DNA of 30,480 bases. It comes from Micractinium sp. NFX-FRZ. Its lineage: Eukaryota; Chlorophyta; Trebouxiophyceae; Chlorellales; Chlorellaceae. Positions within the stretch are counted from its first letter, which is position 1, and each line of letters starts with the position of its first letter. Below are positions 26,501-30,480 of this stretch, piece by piece. The notes beneath the pieces were generated by a model, which ran no database searches, was not told the origin of the DNA, and saw only the letters and a list, made by a program, of their open reading frames with translations. The DNA lies in contig JAPTJF010000605.1 in NCBI GenBank assembly GCA_029339195.1, positions 1 to 30,480 on the forward strand, written 5' to 3'. The translations under genes were made by a program, and so were the position numbers.

Positions 26501-29061
26501 GAACGACGCACGTCTGGTGCGGCAGGGCTTGCCGGCATGGCATGCTCTCATGCCGGTAGGGCGTGGTGATGAGGCGCACACAGGCGGTGGGCTGGCAAGC
26601 AGCGGCGGGCAGGGCATGCGGGCAGGCTGCCAGGCACACATGCTACCCTGGCAGCTGCTGCGCCTGCTGCGCACCTGTCAGCATGGACACAGCGCAGCGC
26701 AGCGCGTGGGTGACCGCATTGTCGCCCGGGCGGGGCAGGAACCTGCGTCGGTTGGGCGGCACACACAGACACCCAAGCAGGCCGATGTTGGGCGCTAGTT
26801 TCCACGGGAGTTGGGCAGGCAGGCAGTCTCGTGTCAACCTTTACCATCCCAGCAGCAGCAGCCCCGCCATGGTCAGCAGCAGCAGCAGCAGCAGAGGGAG
26901 CAGCAGCAGCTGCAGCAGGGCCCAGTGGCCGCACTGGGAGCGCAGCAGGTAGCGGGCAGCACTGGCAGCAGCAGCAGAGGGAGCAGCGGCGGCGGCAGCA
27001 GTGGCCTAGTGGCCGCACCGGGAGCGCAGCGGGCGCAGCTCCTGATCCAGCGAGTGCCTCTCAAACTTCTGCCACCGCCGCAGCTGCAAGAAAGAGGCAA
27101 GTGCGGGGCAAATGGGCGGGCAGATGGACAGGTGGGCAGGTCAGGCGAGGATGGCAGGCAAGGCGGATGCACGCATGGCATGAGCGCGAGTCGCACTGTC
27201 CGGAGCGGGCCTGCCGCTGCTGCAGTGTCTGGTGCTGCTGCTGCTGCTGCGCATGCGGCGAGCATGCATGCCCCTCAGGCCGCCCCGCGCCCACCTTCCA
27301 AAGGCAGAGCAGCATGGAGATGCACGCGTAGCAGATGTGCACCACGGCGATCGTGAACAGGAAGAGGTGTGCCTGCAGGGAATGTTGCATGCATGTGTTG
27401 CATGTCAGTGGCCAGCAGCGGGTTGGAGGGATGGGCAGCAGGCACAGGGGAGCGTGCAATCGCAGCCCCTCTCCACGAGCCTGCAGGCCATGATCCCGCA
27501 ACAGTACAGCTTCATGAAACGCCTCTGAGTGGTATGCATTGGGGCAGGCAGGCAGGCTAGCAGGCGGGCGGGCAGGTGGCCAGGCAGCCAGCAGGCAGGC
27601 AGGCAGGCGGGGCACAAGGGCAGCCAGCAGGCAGGCGGGCAGGCGGGGCACAAGGGCAGCCAGCAGGCAGGCCGGCAGGCAGGCGGGCAGGCAGGCAGGC
27701 AGGGATGCAGTTAGGAAACATAGCCGGCCAGGCAGGCAGGCAGGCAGGCGGGCAGGCGGGCAGGGGACACCCCCACGCAGGCGCACCTGCACAATGGCCA
27801 GCTGAGACCAGAAGGGCTCGCTGCCAGGAGGGCACGTCTCTGCTGCCTGCATGCAGCTCAACTCATCCATCGCAGCAGAGGCCAGCAGCACACGCCCAGC
27901 GCCGCCCCTACTGCTGCCAATTGCAGCAGAAGAGGGAAGCAGCAAGCCACCGCCGCTATCCCCGCTGCCACCCCTGCCTCCGCCCAGCAGGTGCCGCCTG
28001 CGGTGCCCTCCCCCGCCGCTGCCGCCGCCCTCCGCCGCGTCTGCCGGCACGCCGCGCTCTGGGCAGTCCCACGCGCACGAGTCGGAGCATGAGATGCAGA
28101 TGCGCAGGAGGTAGCTCTCAAAGGCCACCAGCAGGAGGGACAGCAGGCCCAGCACAAGCAGCTCCCCCTGCGGCCAAGGGAAGCGGGTGTGAGGAGCGTG
28201 TGCACTGGCAGTTGATTGCCGGCAGAAGGGCGGGCTGACCCCATCGCCTTGTGGGGGCAGATAGCAATCTTGTTTGGGAACATTCAACTTGCTTAACACC
28301 AGTGGAGTCCGACTGCCAGCGCGGTGCAGGCACAGGCGCAGGTGCAGGCACGGCCGCTTCCGAGCTTGCCTGCAGGCGGCGCACGACGTGGCGCAGCGCC
28401 CGCTTGTGCCGCTTCTTCAGGTACCTGTCTAGCGCCCTGCAGGCAATGAACCTCACGAGAGGGGCAGGTCAGAAGGGGGAGAGAGGGGGAAGGCAACCTT
28501 GTGTCTCCCCTGCTTTGCCACGTGAGCACCCAACCTCAGGGGTGTTGTTAACAGGCGGCAAGTCATCATAACAGGCAGGGCAGGGCGTGGCGGCAGCATA
28601 TCTCACTCTGATCCATGGTCGTATGCAATGGCGATGATGCAGAAAAGCTGCAGGAGGGGGCAGGTGGGCGCTTGGGGTGAGATTCCAAAGGCCAGGCAGC
28701 CGACAGGCGGGGACGCCCCACGGCGTGGCGACGGCGCCAAGGGGTGGAGGGGCCACAAGGGGCGGGGCGCAGACACGGCAGGTGGGTGAGGCAGGGAAGC
28801 CCCTCCACCAACATGCCCTGGATGTTGTCGCAGCATGACACGGCAGGGCAGCCGCACCACAACAGCAGCAAGGAGTTTGGTTGCCAGTGTGACTGAGGCT
28901 GCCGCAGCACGACAGACTGGCGCAGCCAGTTCGTCACGATTCGAAAGCCCGACCGCTACGCACGTACCCGCCGCCCCGGCAGGCGGGGCGCTCACCAGAA
29001 AGATGAGCCCTATTCGCCAGCCAGGGACTTCGGAGATGCTGGGTCCTGAGAACTGGGCCAT
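20583..29061 (-). CDS. MLO: MLO-family seven-helix membrane protein with large low-complexity insertion
   Basis: Exons (minus): 28996-29061, 28607-28647, 28370-28436, 27787-28167, 27295-27372, 27019-27083, 26675-26742, 26375-26459, 25740-25815, 25351-25443, 24826-24883, 23681-24626, 23352-23407, 22790-22929, 22626-22680, 22274-22366, 22015-22060 and 20583-21867; phase-consistent, about 1232 aa. MLO hallmarks: TM1 WRIGLIFLLFCIIAIAY; TM2 GELLVLGLLSLLLVAFESYL; clustered Cys (82-93, 163, 170) before TM3 HLFLFTIAVVHICYACISML; TM5 ending VAIKLQSIIT; LFWFGRPRF at 670-678; last helix ending LPVYALTT. These are usually calcium-linked membrane proteins binding calmodulin just after the last helix; QHALKFNIKPDIARALQRM may be that site. 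About 300 low-complexity residues (360-665, polyQ) separate KLQ from LFWFGRP, normally some 25 apart, and the tail is ~440 aa. Introns 3, 10 and 12 have GC donors. The exon 14 end is uncertain (22790 or 22808). Confidence 0.87.
22163..22250 (-). repeat. Short tandem repeats in MLO intron 16
   Basis: GGGCACACGG occurs three times (from 22164, 22178 and 22194), followed by two GGCACAGCCAGC(T/C)GTGGC units, all within intron 22061-22273. Confidence 0.8.
22543..22585 (-). repeat. GCAGCACA/GTAGC simple repeat in MLO intron 15
   Basis: Runs of CAGCACAGC and CGTAG lie within intron 22367-22625. Confidence 0.75.
22961..22981 (-). repeat. (AAG)n triplet array in MLO intron 13
   Basis: Seven AAG triplets (CTT on the sense strand) lie 31 bases outside the exon 14 acceptor. 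They form a pyrimidine run on the sense strand. Confidence 0.9.
23408..23680 (-). other. GC-AG intron 12 of MLO
   Basis: On the sense strand exon 12 ends TTTGGCAG and the intron begins GCAAGC, a GC donor. Using it joins LFWFG to RPRF, restoring the strongest MLO signature; no GT donor nearby does so. The intron is mostly (CCTG)n on the sense strand. Confidence 0.85.
23530..23664 (-). repeat. (GGCA)n / sense (CCTG)n array in MLO intron 12
   Basis: Long imperfect GGCA repeats on the plus strand (23530-23616, 23634-23664) fill about half of the GC-AG intron 12. Confidence 0.9.
24328..24412 (-). repeat. CAG repeat coding polyglutamine in MLO insertion
   Basis: CTG runs on the plus strand are CAG on the sense strand and encode broken Gln tracts with Arg, Val and His in exon 12, inside the low-complexity insertion between TM5 and LFWFGRP. 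They lie in a continuous frame of 946 bases, so the tract appears to be translated. Confidence 0.8.
24884..25350 (-). other. GC-AG intron 10 of MLO
   Basis: Sense-strand exon 10 ends CTGCAG and the intron begins GCAAGT, the classic GC-donor consensus. Splicing to 24883 gives VAIKLQSIITSL, matching the MLO motif KLQVIIT. The intron also carries the CRE-type palindrome at 24929. Confidence 0.85.
24929..24944. promoter_or_regulatory. 16-bp perfect palindrome with CRE/bZIP core
   Basis: GAAGTGACGTCACTTC is self-complementary over all 16 bases and centred on TGACGTCA, the full CRE site bound by bZIP dimers. It lies in MLO intron 10, 40 bases before the exon 11 acceptor on the sense strand. The binding role is inferred from the motif. 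Confidence 0.5.
26294..26331 (-). repeat. Decayed copy of MLO exon 8 tail and donor inside intron 8
   Basis: The MLO exon 8 tail with donor (plus-strand 26371-26408) recurs 77 bases away at 26294-26331 with most bases conserved (for example TGGAAGT, AAAAGA, GGGTC and AGGC in the same order). It sits in the intron that follows exon 8 on the minus strand and keeps the GGGTGG donor sequence. Confidence 0.75.
27543..27763 (-). repeat. GGCA/GGCGG minisatellite in MLO intron 4
   Basis: A 220-base array of GGCAGGCA units with a higher-order repeat of about 43 bases (GGCGGGGCACAAGGGCAGCC block at about 27607 and 27642). It fills much of intron 27373-27786. Open frames across it (RQAGRRGTRAASRQAG) are repeat artefacts. 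Confidence 0.9.
28168..28369 (-). other. GC-AG intron 3 of MLO
   Basis: Sense-strand exon 3 ends CTGCAG and the intron begins GCAAGC. Splicing joins RRLQ to GELLVLG, matching the MLO run-in to TM2. Retention would insert an Ala/Pro-rich stretch and then a stop. Confidence 0.8.
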
Positions 29062-29933
29062 GCCGAGCGGCCAAGCGGGTGCGCGCAGAGGCGGCGGGAG
29101 GTGGACTATCGGGCGTGCCGCCTGCCGCTCAGCCGTCGCCGCTCACCGCCGGGTAGGGTTGGTACACTCCCCGAGCCGCCGCTGCCGCCACCGGCAGTCC
29201 GGCGCAGCGGCCGGCACCAATGGAGCAGCGCCCAGCGCCGATGGCGGTAGCGGAGATGGCGGTGGCGGTAGCGGAAGTGGAGGAGCTCCCGCACTGCTTC
29301 TAGCCACGCGGGCCGCGACGATCAACAAATGAAAGGCAGCATGCTAGGGAACTGCAGACGCCACACAAACGCACGCACGCTTCCTCACTGCCTGGTAGCT
29401 GCCGCTGAGGTGGCACCGCCAGCAACCCCCTACCAGAAAGCGCAGGCCTGTTGGGGATCCAGGACAGCCACGCTGCCGCCCCTGTGCGAGAGGTATGATC
29501 ATAAAGACCATGGCATGCTGGCTACATGAACTGTTACCCTGCCGCTCCTTGCCAGGCGTCCCAACCGCCACATGCACAACAACCGCTAGGGGGTGGTGGA
29601 CAACTTCTTGAGATCAATCATCCCAGCAGGTGGCATCTTGGGCTACGTAGTTGCATGGCGCCCTCGGATGTGTCCTCTGGTGCCTCAGCAAAGCAGGAGG
29701 CATTCCACCCCCCACCGAGCGCTTTGGCATCGTGAGGCTCGTGTGCCAGTTGAGCTCATAGCGACACTATCTCGGCTAGATTGATTCGCATCAGGCGTAG
29801 AGCCCTGGATAGAAACAGAACACAAAGAATGCTGCACCTGGGGCTGCTGAGGAGTGCAGGTTGGGAGGGAAATGATATGACAGTCCAGAGGGATAGCAAA
29901 GTGGTTCGTGGTTGGTTGTGCTGGGCAGGCCAC
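29062..29933. other. Spacer: MLO upstream region and kinase 3' UTR
   Basis: This is 872 bases between two minus-strand genes. The right side should be the 3' UTR of the kinase fragment and the left side the MLO promoter and 5' UTR. A GGCGGTAGCGGA-type repeat lies at about 29240-29283. No TGTAA was found for the kinase, and no recognisable gene is present. Confidence 0.55.
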
Positions 29934-30125
29934 TCAGCCGGCGTCTTCAGCCTGCAGCCGGCGCAGCACCTCCTCCGCGCTGGGCCGCCGCTGCGGGTCT
30001 GACTGTATGCAGTCCTTGATGAGGGACACAACCTCCTGCACAGCATGACCACAGCACGGCACAGCACTGTCTCTTGGGGGTCTGTGTCGCAAGTTTCTTT
30101 GCGGGAAAACAGACTGTAAGCCCAA

Positions 30126-30176
<51 letters not shown>

Positions 30177-30480
30177 CTGCACAGACACAGCGTGATACTC
30201 ATGTGGGAAGAAACCACAACTGCAGTGGCAGGACCGCGCTGGTGGCGGTGCAGCATTGTACAGCAGGCACAGCTGGCAGCAAAGCCCTACACGCACAGCA
30301 CAGCACACCATGACCACTGCCGCACCTTTGGGCAATCGATTGGGTCGATGGGCATGCGCCACTGCCCACGTCCGTTGCCCATCTCTTGCGTTGTCAGCTC
30401 AACCAGCACAATGCCCAGTGAATAGATGTCTGCCGCCAGCGTGCACTTCTGCCCCATCAGCTGCTCGGGGGCGGCGTACA
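29934..30480 (-). CDS. Protein kinase, TKL-like, C-terminal part (5' end beyond window)
   Basis: Two exons are visible on the minus strand: 30326-30480 (runs off the window) and 29934-30035, joined in phase 0. The first encodes YAAPEQLMGQKCTLAADIYS, that is the APE motif of the activation segment and the D-I-Y-S-x-G of subdomain IX, then LGIVLVELTTQ. The second encodes EVVSLIKDCIQSDPQRRPSA, the subdomain XI Arg region, and ends EDAG with TGA at 29934-29936. The layout resembles the receptor kinase at 6388-15934 and other green-algal TKL kinases. The catalytic HxD and DxG motifs and any N-terminal domains are outside the window, so activity and substrate cannot be judged. There is almost no extension after the kinase domain. 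Confidence 0.85.
30125..30176 (-). repeat. (CAAG)n microsatellite in kinase intron
   Basis: About twelve consecutive CAAG units (CTTG on the sense strand) lie in intron 30036-30325. Confidence 0.95.

Noticed and set aside
27543..27763. CRISPR-like array
   Set aside because: Repeats are short and directly adjoining, with no unique spacers; this is an intronic minisatellite.
27061..28299. 412-codon continuous minus-strand ORF through MLO exons 4-6
   Set aside because: It reads through introns filled with GGCA minisatellite; the splice model gives the MLO domain order instead.

Overview
The window looks like nuclear DNA of a GC-rich, intron-rich green alga (Chlorophyta, perhaps a Trebouxiophyte such as a Chlorella relative). 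Three things suggest this. The protein families are of plant type (U2AF35, MLO, an LRR receptor-like kinase with LxGxLP repeats, and TKL kinases of the algal HLD/DVG kind). Introns are short and nearly all GT-AG with CTGCAG-like acceptors. TGTAA, the chlorophyte poly(A) signal, lies downstream of two genes. The genus is an inference.

Six protein genes can be supported, all by conceptual splicing with phase-consistent junctions. From left to right they are: U2AF35 splicing factor small subunit (minus, 3' end off the window); ribosomal protein eL20/L18a (plus), divergent from U2AF35; a 22-exon LRR receptor-like kinase with signal peptide, LRR cap, LRRs, one membrane helix, a kinase domain and an Ala/Gln/Ser tail (plus, about 1111 aa); an F-box protein with leucine-rich C-terminal segments (plus, about 557 aa); an 18-exon MLO-family seven-helix membrane protein with a very large low-complexity insertion (minus, about 1232 aa); and the 3' end of a second TKL-like kinase (minus, 5' end off the window).

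Layout: 1-2321 U2AF35; 2322-3076 shared upstream region; 3077-5591 eL20; 5592-6387 spacer with an AT-richer cluster of inverted and direct repeats; 6388-15934 receptor kinase; 15935-17296 spacer; 17297-19911 F-box/LRR; 19912-20582 convergent spacer; 20583-29061 MLO; 29062-29933 spacer; 29934-30480 kinase fragment. No tRNA, rRNA, CRISPR array or transposase gene was seen.

U2AF35 and eL20 are housekeeping genes of splicing and translation. The receptor kinase, F-box/LRR protein, MLO and second kinase belong to families that in land plants act in surface perception, ubiquitin-mediated turnover and defence or calcium signalling. Nothing in the sequence shows that they work together here.

The most unusual structural signal is that decayed copies of exon 3' ends, several including the adjacent 5' splice site, lie inside the following intron. 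This is seen in three different genes (U2AF35, the receptor kinase and MLO). Other points of interest are an LRR receptor kinase in what looks like a chlorophyte, three GC-AG introns in the MLO gene, and a 16-bp CRE-type palindrome in an MLO intron.
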